NCBI RefSeq assembly: GCF_030272615.1
Contig: NC_081410.1
Coordinates: 259,269,533 to 259,333,532 of the forward strand
Length of the DNA stretch: 64,000 nt
Direction: 5' to 3'
From: Cryptomeria japonica
Lineage: Eukaryota > Streptophyta > Pinopsida > Cupressales > Cupressaceae
Made by a program: the position numbers and the translations under genes. A model generated the notes under the pieces. The model was not told the origin of the DNA, made no database searches, and saw only the letters and a list, made by a program, of their open reading frames with translations. Shown piece by piece: positions 33,986 through 45,227 of the stretch. Each line of letters begins with the position of its first letter. The first letter of the stretch is position 1.

Positions 33986-35104
33986 TCATTCATCCTTAAC
34001 TTCAACTTTAGCTACCAGAGCCTGCTCTATCGGTTGAACAATAGGTGCCGGTTGATCTTGCATTATAGCAACAAAGACCCATCCATTGTTTGTCGAATCC
34101 TCATCAGAATCATCAATGACTCCTTCATCAGCAAGATAACAAGATTTATCTTTATTCTTCTTAAATTTGTATCTCTGATATTCAAGGTTAGGCTTGTATG
34201 TTCTTCTAGCTTCTTCTCTTAATCTAGCATGTCTATCAAGGCATCCTAAAGCCATATGACCAATCTTATTATAGTTAAAACATTTAAAGGGTGCTTTACC
34301 TTCATACTTACTTCCAACTGGACCTTTAGGCATTTTTCTTGCAAATAGTGCTTCAAGTTCTTCAAGTTTTTCATTTTCTCTCTTGCTTTCTTCAAGTTCT
34401 CTTGCATAAAAGGCTTTCCAATCAGATTTGTCAAATGATGGTGCAGATGATGTTGATGCCTTAAAATCTAAATCTATCTTTATAGTAGCAACAAGACCAA
34501 ATTCCTCAATTTCAAAAGCTGAAAGTTTTCCAATCAATGTGTCCCTAGTTACTGATGTATTAGGCATTGTTCTTAACTCATTTATAGCAGTAAATTTCAT
34601 TTTATATGTTGGTGGAAATCCTCTTAAAACTTTTGAAATAATTTCATCTTCACTTAAGGTTCCTCCACAACATTTAATACCCAAAACAATTTCATTAACT
34701 CTTTCCATAAAAGCAGAAATCCTTTCATCTTCTTCCATTTTTAGATTTTCATACCTAACTCGGAAGCTTTCAAGTTTTGCAATTTTGACTATGGAATCTC
34801 CTTCATTCAATGTTTCCAAATGGTCCCAAATATCTTTAGCAGTAGATCTATCTGATAATCCCATGATTTGTTGGTCTGATAATGTGCTCAAAAGTGCTTC
34901 TCTTGCTTTGCAATCATTTTCCTCATCTTTTCCTAAGGTAGGTGGATTAGGCTGACTTTGAGTGGGAGCAATATAGCCATTCTTTGTAACATCCCAGATG
35001 TCCTTTCCAATGCAATTTAGATGTGTCTCCATCCTGATCTTCCATATGCCATAGTTGGTTCCATCAAGTTTAGGACTATCCTTCCTAAAATAGTTAGTAG
35101 ACAT
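33986..35104 (-). CDS. gag: Copia C Gag (372 aa, open)
   Basis: The longest intact ORF of the window. It starts MSTNYFRKDSPKLDGTNYGI, the DUF4219/UBN2-type N-terminus of plant copia Gag, with KAREALLSTLSDQQIMGLSD, AKDIWDHLE and a capsid-like helical part (LKMEEDERISAFMERVNEIV). A coiled stretch follows at residues 240-270, then a zinc knuckle CFNYNKIGHMALGC in which the second Cys is Tyr, and an acidic tail DEGVIDDSDEDS. It begins about 45 nt inside the primer site. The stop at 33986 lies before the protease, so pol expression would need that stop to be absent in active relatives. Gag forms the particle shell and packages RNA. Confidence 0.85.
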   Translation of the reverse strand: MSTNYFRKDSPKLDGTNYGIWKIRMETHLNCIGKDIWDVTKNGYIAPTQSQPNPPTLGKDEENDCKAREALLSTLSDQQIMGLSDRSTAKDIWDHLETLNEGDSIVKIAKLESFRVRYENLKMEEDERISAFMERVNEIVLGIKCCGGTLSEDEIISKVLRGFPPTYKMKFTAINELRTMPNTSVTRDTLIGKLSAFEIEEFGLVATIKIDLDFKASTSSAPSFDKSDWKAFYARELEESKRENEKLEELEALFARKMPKGPVGSKYEGKAPFKCFNYNKIGHMALGCLDRHARLREEARRTYKPNLEYQRYKFKKNKDKSCYLADEGVIDDSDEDSTNNGWVFVAIMQDQPAPIVQPIEQALVAKVEVKDE

Positions 35105-35146
35105 TGGATCTCCTCAAGTTGTTAAACTTCTGCAAAAGAAGACTAA

Positions 35147-35158
35147 GCTCTGATACCA
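35147..35158 (-). promoter_or_regulatory. Primer-binding site, tRNA-iMet type (element C)
   Basis: Minus strand TGGTATCAGAGC, 2 nt from the LTR end; identical to that of A and H. Confidence 0.85.
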
Positions 35159-35160
35159 AT

Positions 35161-36234
35161 TGTTAGGTCCCAGAGACAACTAAGAGGGGGGGGGGGGGGG
35201 TGAATCAGTTGTCAAATAATTTCAAACTTGAAACAACTTAACCAACCTTAATGCTTAATACCGGTAAACCAAACTTTATGCCGGTAGATAGTTTAACAAT
35301 TAATTGTAGTACCGGTAAAGATTAATGCATGAAACATAAAGACAATAACATCCACAACACATAACACCAATATTTGTATGTGGAAACCTTATAAGGGAAA
35401 AAACCACAATGGGAAACCTTACCAACAATCAGATGATACTACTATAGATAGTATGTGTATACAAATGGGGTCTGCACATGTAGAAAGGCCAAGTGCCTAG
35501 AGCTCACTGCTTAAACACAAATAGGAGTCACACTGATTACAATTGGATGGTTAAATCCAATAATGATGTACTACTCAAAATAGGATCTTCATATGTTGGA
35601 TTCAGTACCGGTTCAGTTCTGATATGTCTTCACAAAAACCTTCTTCACCTTCAAATGATGTCTTCATGTATAGCTCTTCTTATTCTCGCATATACCTTCT
35701 TACAATTCCTTTTTTTTAATTGCACATCGATCTTACAAATAAGATCTTACATATATACCATAACCTAGGACCAATTTTAGTAGGTGGGCTCTAAAAGATA
35801 TTACAATAAAATCAATTACAAGTAAATCAATAACCAATGCAATATCTGATTCAACATGTCAGCTTAATGCATTTACAATAACAACAAAATCATCTCCAAA
35901 GTGTGTCGTGTTGATCTGGAATAGATAATCTTGTTGGTGCTTATTCTGGACCTATTTGTCAGTAATAGAAAATATGCAAACACGAATATACCAATGAACA
36001 AATCTCCAAGACAAAGTGTCCAAACAATGTCTTCGACTTAACCAAGTGTTTTCCATGTTATTCCAAGTGCCAGTGAATAATATGTTCTACCGGTGTACCA
36101 GATACTGGTGACTGTGCATAAGTCACTTGCTTGCCGGTGAACATTGCCAATCCTCCAAAGTGCCAGAGTTGATAAGTGTTAATAGGTGTTGACATCAATG
36201 TCAAAACCATATCAACATATCCAAAATACCAACA
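35161..36234 (-). repeat. 5' LTR of element C (1074 bp)
   Basis: Plus-strand TGTTAGGTCCC to AATACCAACA, with a 15- to 16-G run in the block near 35187. The first inverted repeat is worn in this copy (ATGGG / CCAAC), while the second hairpin is intact (35436-35441 / 35449-35454). CCGGT words are frequent. Confidence 0.85.
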
Positions 36235-36764
36235 ACAAGTTGCCTCCATATTTGTACAAAAGTAGTGAAAGATTCTCCATTTTGTTGTTTGCTATTACAA
36301 AGGTCTAGCATAGAAATCTCATGTTTAATGTTGTAAAAGAAGTGTGTAAGAAACTTATCAACAAGTTCATCAAATGATTTAATCCCTAGTGGTAAATTAT
36401 AAAACCACTTTATAGCTTGTCCACCTAAACTTTTCAGGAACAATCACATTAGATAAGTACCATTATGAGCAACTTAGATGCATGTTGCACAAAATTATTT
36501 GATATGATCACGTGAATCACGTTTCCCCTTATATTTGTCAAACTTTGGAATTTCGAAAATAAGGGAAAATGAAAGAATTACCAAGCTTTTGTCAAATTTT
36601 TAAGGAGATATGTCATCAAGTGAATATCGATTGGCAGTGTATCCTTGTTGCATTTTAGCAACTTGATCTTGTAACTCTTGTATTTTTTGAACAAGGGTAT
36701 TGTTGACTACTTTCCTATCGACATTAGCCTTGATTAAATCCGATCTAAGACATCTTACTAGTTA
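36235..36764 (-). pseudogene. gag: Gypsy E Gag, central Retrotrans_gag domain
   Basis: Upstream frame: DRKVVNNTLVQKIQELQDQ, QQGYTANRYSLDDISP, then in a second frame IPKFDKYKGKRDSRDHI and QFCATCI. The open part, 36443-36235, reads MFLKSLGGQAIKWFYNLP, SFDELVDKFLTHFF, then ESFTTFVQIWRQL, the classical gypsy capsid block. Insertion C follows directly. Several stops and one frameshift. Confidence 0.75.
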
Positions 36765-38470
36765 AAAATCCCTGAGAGAATACCTCCTCTTTGAGACCTA
36801 AAACCCTAAACTCTAAGTGTTAAGGCTTTTAAGCCTTTTTATCCTTTTCGTGCCCTAATTTTTTAATCGTGCATTGACTGGACCAAGCAGTCAAGTCACT
36901 AAAGATCCATCAGCTAGAGAGTTTAAGTCATAGAAGGGTCGTTTTCTTCTTTTCCTTGTCTACTGGCTAGCAGGGCTCAAAGGATATTTGATATAGCTTC
37001 TCTCTCAATAGGGAGAGATTTGGGTCTTGGTGAAAAGGCCTTCTCTTGCCGAACTCTTTCCTTTATCATCAGGACCATGGGCCATGTCTTCGCGAACTCC
37101 CCCTTTTTGGCTAGACCTTCTATGAGCAACAAAATGAAAATACATCTTGGTGAAAATCCATGTCTTGTTGAAAGGGGCGAAGGGCATGTAGGGTCCCACA
37201 TGATATTTCATCCTAGGTGGACAAGTCAGTGGCTTCCAGGTGGTCTCAACAAACACTTGGATCAGTGGGCCTTGAGGGGCGAAGGATTTTTTGGTATAAC
37301 TTTCCAAAAGCGACATAGGCGAAAACCTGTCTTTCCAAAGAGCTTGATCTTGGCAATACGCTTGAAGTCCATGGTGGGTCCCCTTATATGCATGGTGATT
37401 GGTCCATTGGGTCTAGCCTACTACATGACACTTTCTTGGCCATGGATTTTCACTTAAGGGAAGATCTAATGATGGTGTTTTAAACTCATTTTTGCCCCTT
37501 GTACAATTGTGTGGCTCCATCTTGTGCATCCATATTCATGTGACATGGATCGATCAATGGTTGAAATTCAAACTCCTATAGACTGTTAGAATTCAAATCT
37601 CTGCTAGGTTTGATTGTCAACTGGATGGTCAAGACCAACTTTCGGACCTCATTAGCAGCCAAATATGATCTGGTTTTTATCCACCCAATCTTATAAATCC
37701 TCTATAAATCCAAAGGGGAATCTATAAATCGAATCCAAATGTTACTTAAGGCCCTTCAATGTGGATGAAATTTTTCTTGCCTTTGTGGTACCACCATGAT
37801 GTATATCGGATCAGCGCTTTCTTCATCTGCAAGGATTTGTTGTTTCTTCCCAAGTTGTAGAGGATATTTCCAAGATATTGTGCACATGAAGTCAGATCAA
37901 TTTGTTGATCTGATTCCCCCTCTGATAATTTGTAACCTAATCCTAGTAGGGTTAGGGTTTCTAACTACAATCCAACCTAATTTATGCCTAAACTACAAAG
38001 GCAATTTTGTAACCTATTTTCAAGATCTTATTTCTTTCTTCTAGAGAAAACTTATGCTTTTCTATATTCGTAAAATTGCCTTTCCTTGTATTAATAAGAT
38101 TTACTCCTTTTGCCTTCATTCAGTTTTGAAAAGTTATGTAATTTGACACTTTCTTGTTTAAAATGCATTCTCATTTGTTTCTTTAGGATTTAGTAATTGT
38201 GTTGATACCTCTATGAATGTTGTCTGTGGATATATACAATCCCTCTCTTCATCCTATAGAATTTCAACCTTCACTCACCCTTAGAAGACTAATTAGGATA
38301 TGATTTTTTACATCCTTGGGTAGTCTTATTGATATTTTGTGCAACTATAGGCAAGGAAGATCACAATTCAATTTAGGTGCAAGCCTCATTTCCCCTTTCA
38401 AGCATTCTTTCTCCCTTTTCCATCTCAGATGAATAGATTAGGATTCATCAGTGTTGGGTTAGACCAACAC
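36765..38470 (+). mobile_element. Insertion X in gypsy E Gag, probably a solo LTR
   Basis: About 1.7 kb of unrelated sequence splits Gag between FDAGVGLTQ (38480) and SDLIKANVDRKVV (36720). It has a TATAAATCC box near 37690, a polyadenylation-like AATAAGATT near 38095 and no gene, as expected for a U3-R-U5 unit on the plus strand. I could not find a convincing target-site duplication or exact TG/CA ends, so the edges are approximate. The small ORFs in it on both strands lack any family feature. Confidence 0.45.
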
Positions 38471-39034
38471 CTGCATCAAATTGATAAGGAAGTTGACCTT
38501 CTTTGGAGACTCAGCCTCACAATATGCAAGGTCCCACACTTGGAGGTTGTTTCAATGTGTCACAAGGTTGATGATCAAGGTTGTTCATCAAGGGTGCAGA
38601 CTTTTGTGACAATATGTACTCAAAGTATTCACAAGAGAACTTTTATCCTTTTTTCTTTTATGAGTTTCAGCTTGATTGATTCCATCATTCATGTTGGTAT
38701 TAGTGGTATCATTGGTATTATTATTGTCATCATTCCCACTTGTTTCCTTAAGCTTGGATAAATCAAATTTGGATGGGAGTTTTAAACCTTGATGTACAAG
38801 GTGAAGAAAATGTTTCTCCTTATCTTTCTCCATAACCTTTTCCATGAGCTTTTGAAACTTAGGATCTTGTGACACATCAAGGACATTTTGTTCATCCAAA
38901 TCACCATCACTATCATTGTCAAACAATGGGTTCAAGTTTTGTCCAAAGAAATTTGTTGAATCATCCTTATTCTTCCCTTTAGAAAAGAATGACATTATTC
39001 CTTTATTTTCTCTTCGACTTCTTTTTTCAACCAT
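38471..39034 (-). pseudogene. gag: Gypsy E Gag, N-terminal part
   Basis: Starts at ATG 39034 (MVEKRSRRENKGIMSFFSK). Acidic and Lys-rich, with FGQNLNPLFDNDSDGDLDEQ, QKLMEKVMEKDKEKHFLHL, LKLPSKFDLSKLKETSG and an Asn/Thr-rich low-complexity run. The first frame stops at 38588. The family sequence goes on in another frame (SAPLMNNLDHQPCDTLKQ, then GQLPYQFDAGVG) to the edge of insertion X. The start choice rests on the position, the first ATG of the conserved block after the leader. Confidence 0.65.
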
Positions 39035-40100
39035 ATGAGGTTCCTTCCAAACTATGTTATATGTTGGGATATCTATAATTTTTTTTTATTTAGACCAACA
39101 AAAGGTTTTTTATCAAGATTACTAATGTGCAATTTTGATCTAATTTGTCAGATTTGGTAATCTTGGACTATTAAGGAATAGTGATATCAAAGTAAGCCAA
39201 TATTAGGAGATGATAGATCTCTAAATTATAATAACTCACTTTGCCAAGATTTTGATTATGGTTCTTAGGTTGAAAGGATGATGAAATCTTGATGATAGAA
39301 CTAAGCCTACCAATGGATAGTGTAGATCTTAAAGGCACCAAGTTTTATCCTGATTTTTGTATGTAGAGTGATCTTGTGTGTAAAATGTTCAAAATTTATC
39401 CTAGTTTGACAAGAAACCAAGAATGTGTTGATCAAAATGTATTCTTCTCAAAAAATGGTGTCCAAATCAGTTTTCAAATTTTTCTTTAGACCCTTGGAAA
39501 TGCTCACTGTCACAAATGTGCTAAAGTGTATGCGCTAAAAGTTTTGACAAATGCACTCTTCAAATTGGTTAATGTGCTATTATGTAATGTGAAACTACTA
39601 CTTTGTGGCACGAATGCGCTACTATATAATGTAAATATGCTGAAGAAGTATTCAAATGCACTACTCTGATTTTCAAATGCATAATTTTAGTGACTAAAAC
39701 CGTTATTCTATTAATCAAAAGCACCATTCTGTTGGAAAAATCACTATTCTGAGTGTCAAATGCATTGTTCTGAGTGATAAATGCATTGATCTAAGTGATG
39801 AATGTTCTATTCTGGGTTTTTCTCGCAAATTTCTTAGTTTTACAATATTGAAATTTTTTCTTCTATTTGTGTGATGCTGATTGGGAGGATTTTCTCTATT
39901 TTGGTAAAAATACACAACAGACACAATATTTTATTTGAAAAGAAAATAAAAAAGATAAGCACAATCCTAGTGGCTAGCCAGGACAATATCTGTTGAGTCC
40001 CACGTGGAAATTAATCCAGTCACTCCTATTTATAGCGAGAAACCTAGCAACCTGGTAGCACTACCTCCTCTGTACAGTGCACTCACTTCTCAGGCATACA
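39035..40100 (-). other. Gypsy E leader, gag-proximal part
   Basis: No gene. Holds a degenerate array of AAATG(C/T)GCTA-like words between about 39495 and 39800 and AT-rich filler on both sides. A TATTTATAG box near 40030 could belong to a decayed insertion. Confidence 0.5.
39495..39800. repeat. Degenerate AAATGYGCTA word array, block 1
   Basis: Words such as AAATGTGCTA (39514), TATGCGCTA (39529), AATGCACT (39550), AATGTGCTA (39571), GAATGCGCTA (39612) and AAATGCACTA (39653) recur every 15-40 bp. Block 2 at 41238-41515 has the same word. Confidence 0.6.
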
Positions 40101-40471
40101 AGTTGGAAACACGGTTTTCATTGCACCATAAGATCGATCTATTAATGCTCGATACAACCGCATGACACATAGAATCCATGGGAGGTAGTTAATCCATGTT
40201 ACAAACCTGTCACTTGCATTGCACAACATAAGGAGACCAATGGCGCACACCTTGCAACAATCCCCTAGTGCAAGCGAGGGGTTTGAAACTGTGACCAAGC
40301 TCTTATACCACTTGTTGGAAACACGGTTGTTGTTGCACCAAAAGATCAACCTTTTAATGCCTAATATAACCACATGATACATAGAATCCATGGGAGTCGT
40401 TTAAGCCATGTCGCAAACCCGTCGCTTGCGCTTCACAACACAAAGAGACCAAGGGCTCACACCTTGCAACA
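40101..40471 (-). mobile_element. TRIM element, 371 bp
   Basis: Two 159-bp direct repeats (40101-40259 and 40313-40471, about 30 mismatches by eye) surround only 53 bp. On the minus strand the 5' repeat is followed by TGGTATAAGAGC, a primer site one base off the iMet consensus. CACTAGGGGAT stands before the 3' repeat as a short polypurine tract. The repeats run TGTTGCAAGG...TTTCCAACA on the minus strand. No coding capacity, as defines terminal-repeat retrotransposons in miniature. The flanks ATACA and ATGCC do not match, so the TSD is lost or the copy recombined. Confidence 0.8.
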
Positions 40472-41237
40472 ATGCCAAGTTCTAGATTCCAAGGATGGAA
40501 TTTTTATCTCTACTATAAACTGCAAAAAATATGGAACTCTTTAGAGGTACAACCTCCTATGCTAACAAATAGAAGGTTTTTGGCTTTTACTAACAAGAGT
40601 GTCTAGTATGTGTATCCATTTGGGTGGCCATACATGTGGTGTTTCTCTCTTTATAAAAAGAGGCCTCCCAGCCCTTATGGGTTGAACACACCACTATGGG
40701 TACTTGAGGAGACTGACATCGGTATGACACATCAGCACCCATCACAATGTTTCCTCACAAGTGCATTTGATTATAATGGCTCAAAAGGACTTGGCTTTAG
40801 CTCATTGCCACTTGGGTCATTCCCTCTCGCTTGTCTTATGAGCTACTCAAGAGGCATGTTGTCTAATGGGTAACACAACCTATAAAGTGATTTTGGCTTT
40901 TTGATCACCTATTCAAGGGGAGATCATAGTCACCTATCACTGTGCAAACAAAGAAGATAGTAATTAATTAACCTCTTGAATTATTCTATGTGCAACTAAT
41001 TTAAGAAAACGGAGATGCAAATTTGTTTTTATTTTATATGTTATAAATTAACTTCCTAATTAGACTATGTGAAACAAAATATGGTTAAGTTATTGTCCCC
41101 TAATTAAACTAGATTCTTAAATGCAATTAAAAATCCCTGCAAAACCATCAGTTAGGAGTTCCAACCTGTTCAGTATTGGATGGTTGAGAGTACCTGCAAA
41201 CTATCAAATGTTAAAATGTGACTACACCTATCTGGAG
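40472..41237. other. Gypsy E leader, middle part
   Basis: No gene or clear repeat. AT-rich with unremarkable short ORFs. It may hide an old insertion, because the two word arrays on either side look like halves of one array. Confidence 0.4.
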
Positions 41238-41515
41238 TAAATGCACTATAGGGTTATACAAACACACTAAAAGACTTTACAAATGTGCTACTCTATTCTA
41301 TAGAGGCACTATCCTGCAGAACAAATGCGCTACACTGAGAATCACATGCGTTATTGTGTAAAACAAATGTGCTAAAGTAAATTCTATATGCATTGAATGA
41401 TATGATGAATGCACTAAACTAACTTTAAAATGTTCTATTTTGCAACACAAATGTGCTAAAATGAAAAACCAATGCGCTAATAGGTTGAATGCATGCGCTA
41501 AACTAGGGAATGAAA
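41238..41515. repeat. Degenerate AAATGYGCTA word array, block 2
   Basis: Words include AAATGCACTA (41239), CAAATGTGCTA (41281), CAAATGCGCTA (41323), CAAATGTGCTA (41363), GAATGCACTA (41407), CAAATGTGCTA (41449), CAATGCGCTA (41470) and GCATGCGCTA (41493). It lies between the primer site and gag of gypsy E. Confidence 0.65.
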
Positions 41516-41584
41516 GTGCGACTTGGAAAACTTAGAACTTGCACGACTAAAACAAAGAAAATCAGTACAAAGTGAGGCAAGCAC

Positions 41585-41600
41585 CCCATGGTGGGTGCCA
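41585..41600 (-). promoter_or_regulatory. Primer-binding site of gypsy E
   Basis: The minus strand just inside the LTR reads TTTGGCACCCACCATGGGG. TGGC(A/G)CCCACC-type primer sites are used by Tat-like gypsy elements. This is distinct from the iMet sites of the copia elements here. Confidence 0.6.
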
Positions 41601-41605
41601 AAATG

Positions 41606-42556
41606 TGTAACCTGGAAAAATGAATGAAAAACTGCAAGACTATGCTAAGCTACCATAGACTCTAAAATCATACAGAATATCCAAGATTACCAATGAAACA
41701 AAATGAAAGAAGTAAACTAAAGCTAGTAAACCTCCAATTGTTGTTTCATTGTGTCTTATCACCTTTTATCTTTCTTGTTGATGTATTTCTCTCATATTGC
41801 ACTAATTATGGTTCTCAAGATGATAATAGATGAATGGACAGTGGTATTTGAATACTAAATCCAATCTAAATAGATTATGCAAGGTAGTATGCAACTATAT
41901 GAAAAACCTATGCTAAGCCAAAGGCACACAGTAATTTCTAAATGCTTTGATTTCTTTAAGATGATCTGATTGCAAGATAATGACTAGTTTCAAATTGTTG
42001 TCAAAATGCATCTTTTATAGACTTTTAATGAGCAAAATCCTACATGGCGAGGATCAACGATTGAGAGTCAATCCTAACAGATTAATGGCTATATATGAAT
42101 GATTGGTTAGAATGTGAGAGAAAAAGGAGGAAGATGTTCCTCCTACACATGCATGATGGAGGAAAAGGTGGAAGAAGAGTCCAAGTGGCAGCATGCTCAC
42201 CTTGACCACAGATGGAATCCCCAATAATGTAGGATGGTTGGAGATGATCTAGTAAATGCAGGACAAGTGGTTGTTAACTAGAGTGAGGTGGACAAAACCT
42301 CCTCCAAAGATATAATAGTAGAGATAATATAGGGAGTAAGAGGACAACTAAGTGTCTTCCTCCTCTTTACTAGGAATAGAAGTTGGAGATTAAATGCAAC
42401 TAATTTAAATATTAGGAAAAAATAATTTATTTAGCCACATAGAAATGAGTTGGAAAGAGAAGATGATGTGGAGAGAAAATGATGTGGAAAATATTTAATT
42501 AAATAATTAAGAATTATCTAATCAAAGATGACTTTAGAAGAATTATGAAGATAATT
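41606..42556 (-). repeat. 5' LTR of gypsy E, gag-proximal piece
   Basis: Plus-strand start TGTAACCTGG beside the primer site. The LTR is broken by the LINE and resumes at 51558-51705, where the minus strand starts TGTATGCACCTAAAAATGG. Reconstructed length is about 1.1 kb. The C-CTAAAAATGG tip resembles that of element G, so the two LTR families are related. Confidence 0.7.
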
Positions 42557-42564
42557 TTTTTTTT

Positions 42565-43324
42565 GGATGGATAATAGGTCGTGGCCGAATAATTGTATTA
42601 ATAAAATGAAAAAAAATGAAAGTTTACAACCCAATTCAGTATGGGCACTGGTAGGAAAGAATCGGGTGAAGAAAACCTTTCATCTTTCCCAATGAAAAAT
42701 AATTCCTAGAAATAATCAGGTAATACAATAAATGACTAGATGCCATTTCAGAAAATTATAATTGATAATTCCTATCAAGTACACCATACACATTCCATCA
42801 TTAATGGATGCATAATTTGACTGGAATGGAGTCATATTCTGCTCATATTGAGATGGTATTGTTCTAAATGATGAAGACTTCCACCTGAATCCTACAAAGT
42901 TAGATTGCCAAAACAGAAACCACATTCTTCTTGCACACTATTAGGCTAGTTTCAATTAAGAATTATGAGTAACTGTAACCCAAAATTGATAAATTCCTCT
43001 GCTTTGTCTTAATACCAACATTTCCATAGATTTCCATAGTGAGAACATACCCAAAGATTTCAAAACAAGATAGATCAATATACTCTCAAACCTGCCTGAC
43101 AAAAACTTACCAATGCATCGAAGAGAAATCAAGGTAAGCAAGACCCAAAGCAAGATTTAGCTACCAAATCTAAGTATCCATATCATAACCCAGTCTATGG
43201 TCATGACAACCATAGACAAATTTAGGAGACCTAGCCATGGAAAATTAATAAAGGAAGTGATAATCCCAGCCTACATCTACCTACAAGGATGAGAGGAAAT
43301 AAATGAATATATATACAAAACAAA

Positions 43325-43379
<55 letters not shown>

Positions 43380-43877
43380 CATATATATACATACACACAC
43401 ACACACATATATGTATATATATATATATACATAAAAGAAAAAAAACTCTAATTAAGAGCAAAGACAGGTATGCAGGGGATCATGCCAGAGCAAGCATTGA
43501 GAGGGTGCATAAAACACATTTTGAATATATCTATATGAATCTATATATTCACAAAACCATCCTTTTAAACCCAAATATGGGGCCGGCTATATCAACCATA
43601 TATATATGCAAAACTTTGAGAATGCAACCAAATTAGAGAAGACAATTAATTAAATTTGAGGCAAAAGAAACACAAAGATGGCCAATAAACAAACTAACAA
43701 CACAACTAAGATAAATATAATATTATCATAAACATCTATACATCTATATTACTTTCAACAAAACTTAAAATTAGTCATTAGGTATCAAGGGTGTCCTATC
43801 GGAGCCAAGAGAGACGATATAGTTAAGATTAAACCAAAAGAAAAGCAAAAAACTGCCCTGCAAAAAGAGAGTAAGTC
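42565..43877. other. LINE 3' region, distal part
   Basis: Non-coding; contains the microsatellite at 43325-43430. Apart from that, AT-rich with no recognisable feature. Confidence 0.5.
43325..43430. repeat. AT / ACAT / AC microsatellite
   Basis: (AT)n at about 43325-43357, then ACAT units, (AC)n near 43395 and AT again. ORFs running through it are artefacts of the repeat. Confidence 0.9.
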
Positions 43878-44900
43878 CTAGGACTCCGAAGAAGCCTGAC
43901 TCCTTTTCAATTGAGCCTTGCTTGTTGATGGCCCTAAACTAACAGAGGATTCTCCTGGTCTGGAGGAAAGGGCAGAGGGGATCTCTACATCATCAGGGAC
44001 TACTTCAATGTCTTCCACCTCGAGATAGTTAGCAAGCCATCTATTACAAGGCAGTTTTTTAACATGCAAAAGCCACATGAGGAAGAAGAAATTTTTTTGC
44101 CTTATTAGATTGTAGGCCGCAAAGGCAACCTCATCTTCTATTTCCAAGATTGAAAATCTTGGCACAGATTTGTTCTTCCATATGAACCTATCATAGTTTC
44201 AAGGCTTATGGACAGTTAAATCCTCAACCACATTAATGACAACCCTATCCAATTCGCCCAACAGTTCCTTCTTGAAGACACTTCAGCATAATTTCATAAG
44301 CACCTCCCTATCCTTCTCAAAGTGCATGGCCACTGCTAGAAACATTGTAGCTATATCAAAGTTGGCCCTAGTTCGGCCATCATTCTTGATATACTCTTCC
44401 CCTAATATTTTCTTAACCGCTCAAATAACCAGGACATTAAAGAAGACAAGAATACCTTTCAATATATCTTCTTTGATGTCCCCTATAAATGTCATTTGTC
44501 TCTTAAGCCCAACTAGCCTCAGCGGTGTGTCCATAATGAGCCCAACACACTCAAATCATCGGACAACCCAGATTACACTAGAAGGACTGACTGCTCTATA
44601 GAGAAAGATATAAGAAGCCACTACTTTAGTAATTGTGCCTAGAAAAGCATCATAAAAGATAGCTCTGTTATCTTGAAAAAGGACCTATTTAATCGCTTAA
44701 GAGTGTCAGAGAAGGAGGGATGAAGGGTCATGATGCAAATAAAATGATGAAGGATGATCTTTGAGATTAAGGTAATTAATACCAACGATGTTAATTGAAC
44801 TCTCTGCGTACTGATCATAGCTAGTGTGCGAGACAAGGAAGGTCAAATCAATGCCTCTATAGATGTCATTGGAATAGAGGTTTAAAGCCAAAATAGAAGA
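43878..44900 (-). pseudogene. Unrecognised decayed ORF in LINE 3' region
   Basis: I do not recognise it. Reading minus from about 44900, one frame after another gives protein-like sequence through several stops: SSINIVGINYLNLKDHPSSF, IFYDAFLGTITKVVASYIFL, IMDTPLRLVGLKRQMTFIGD, ILGEEYIKNDGRTRANFDIA and AVAMHFEKDREVL. The open end (44165-43878) reads RFSILEIEDEVAFAAYNLIR and closes with a Ser-rich tail. The composition (balanced hydrophobic and charged residues, few stops per length) is that of a former gene, about 330 codons. Its minus-strand position downstream of RNase H is shared with the LINE. It may be a third ORF, a transduced host fragment, or a separate insertion. Confidence 0.45.
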
Positions 44901-44919
44901 GAATGCTATGTAAGAATAC

Positions 44920-45065
44920 ATATAAATATATATATAATTGTATATATGAATATATATACAAATGAAAATAGATAAATATATATACAATTTTATGATTATA
45001 ATGAATGTATATATATGAATACATATATACATATACATACATACATATATATATGCTCATGTATA
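44920..45065. repeat. AT-rich microsatellite (TATA/CATA)
   Basis: Interrupted ATAT, ATACAT and AATATATA units, in the LINE 3' region. Confidence 0.8.
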
Positions 45066-45187
45066 CATATCTATATATATTAAACTAAATTGAACTTAAA
45101 TTATTATTCATATACTATGTCAATTGAGGATAGCATATGAAAATATGATCTGGATATCCTAAGAGTTTATGTTTATCATAGATGAAA

Positions 45188-45190
45188 ATA

Positions 45191-45227
<37 letters not shown>

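Larger units (their letters stand above)
21444..36234 (-). mobile_element. Ty1/copia element C, nested in gypsy E, TSD ACAAG
   Basis: The left LTR (21444-22320 plus 28842-29011, split by element B) and right LTR (35161-36234) are flanked by perfect 5-bp repeats ACAAG (21439-21443 and 36235-36239). Minus-strand gene order is Gag, protease, integrase, RT and RNase H, which defines copia. It interrupts gypsy E Gag in the middle of the Retrotrans_gag domain. Its own hosts are element B in the left LTR and solo LTR D in pol. Own length is about 6.7 kb. Confidence 0.9.

Noticed and set aside
34428-34955. 175-codon plus-strand ORF
   Set aside because: Shadow of copia C Gag on the other strand.
37020-37457. 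145-codon plus-strand ORF and overlapping minus ORFs in insertion X
   Set aside because: No recognisable motifs. Overlapping ORFs on both strands in an LTR-like segment suggest chance.
40083-40391. 102-codon minus ORF
   Set aside because: It spans one TRIM LTR, its interior and part of the other LTR. The pieces have no common gene.
43231-43461. Hydrophobic Tyr/Ile/Cys ORF that looks like membrane segments
   Set aside because: Made of ATAT/ACAT/AC repeats. The same holds for the ORFs at 44706-45060 and 45176-45418.
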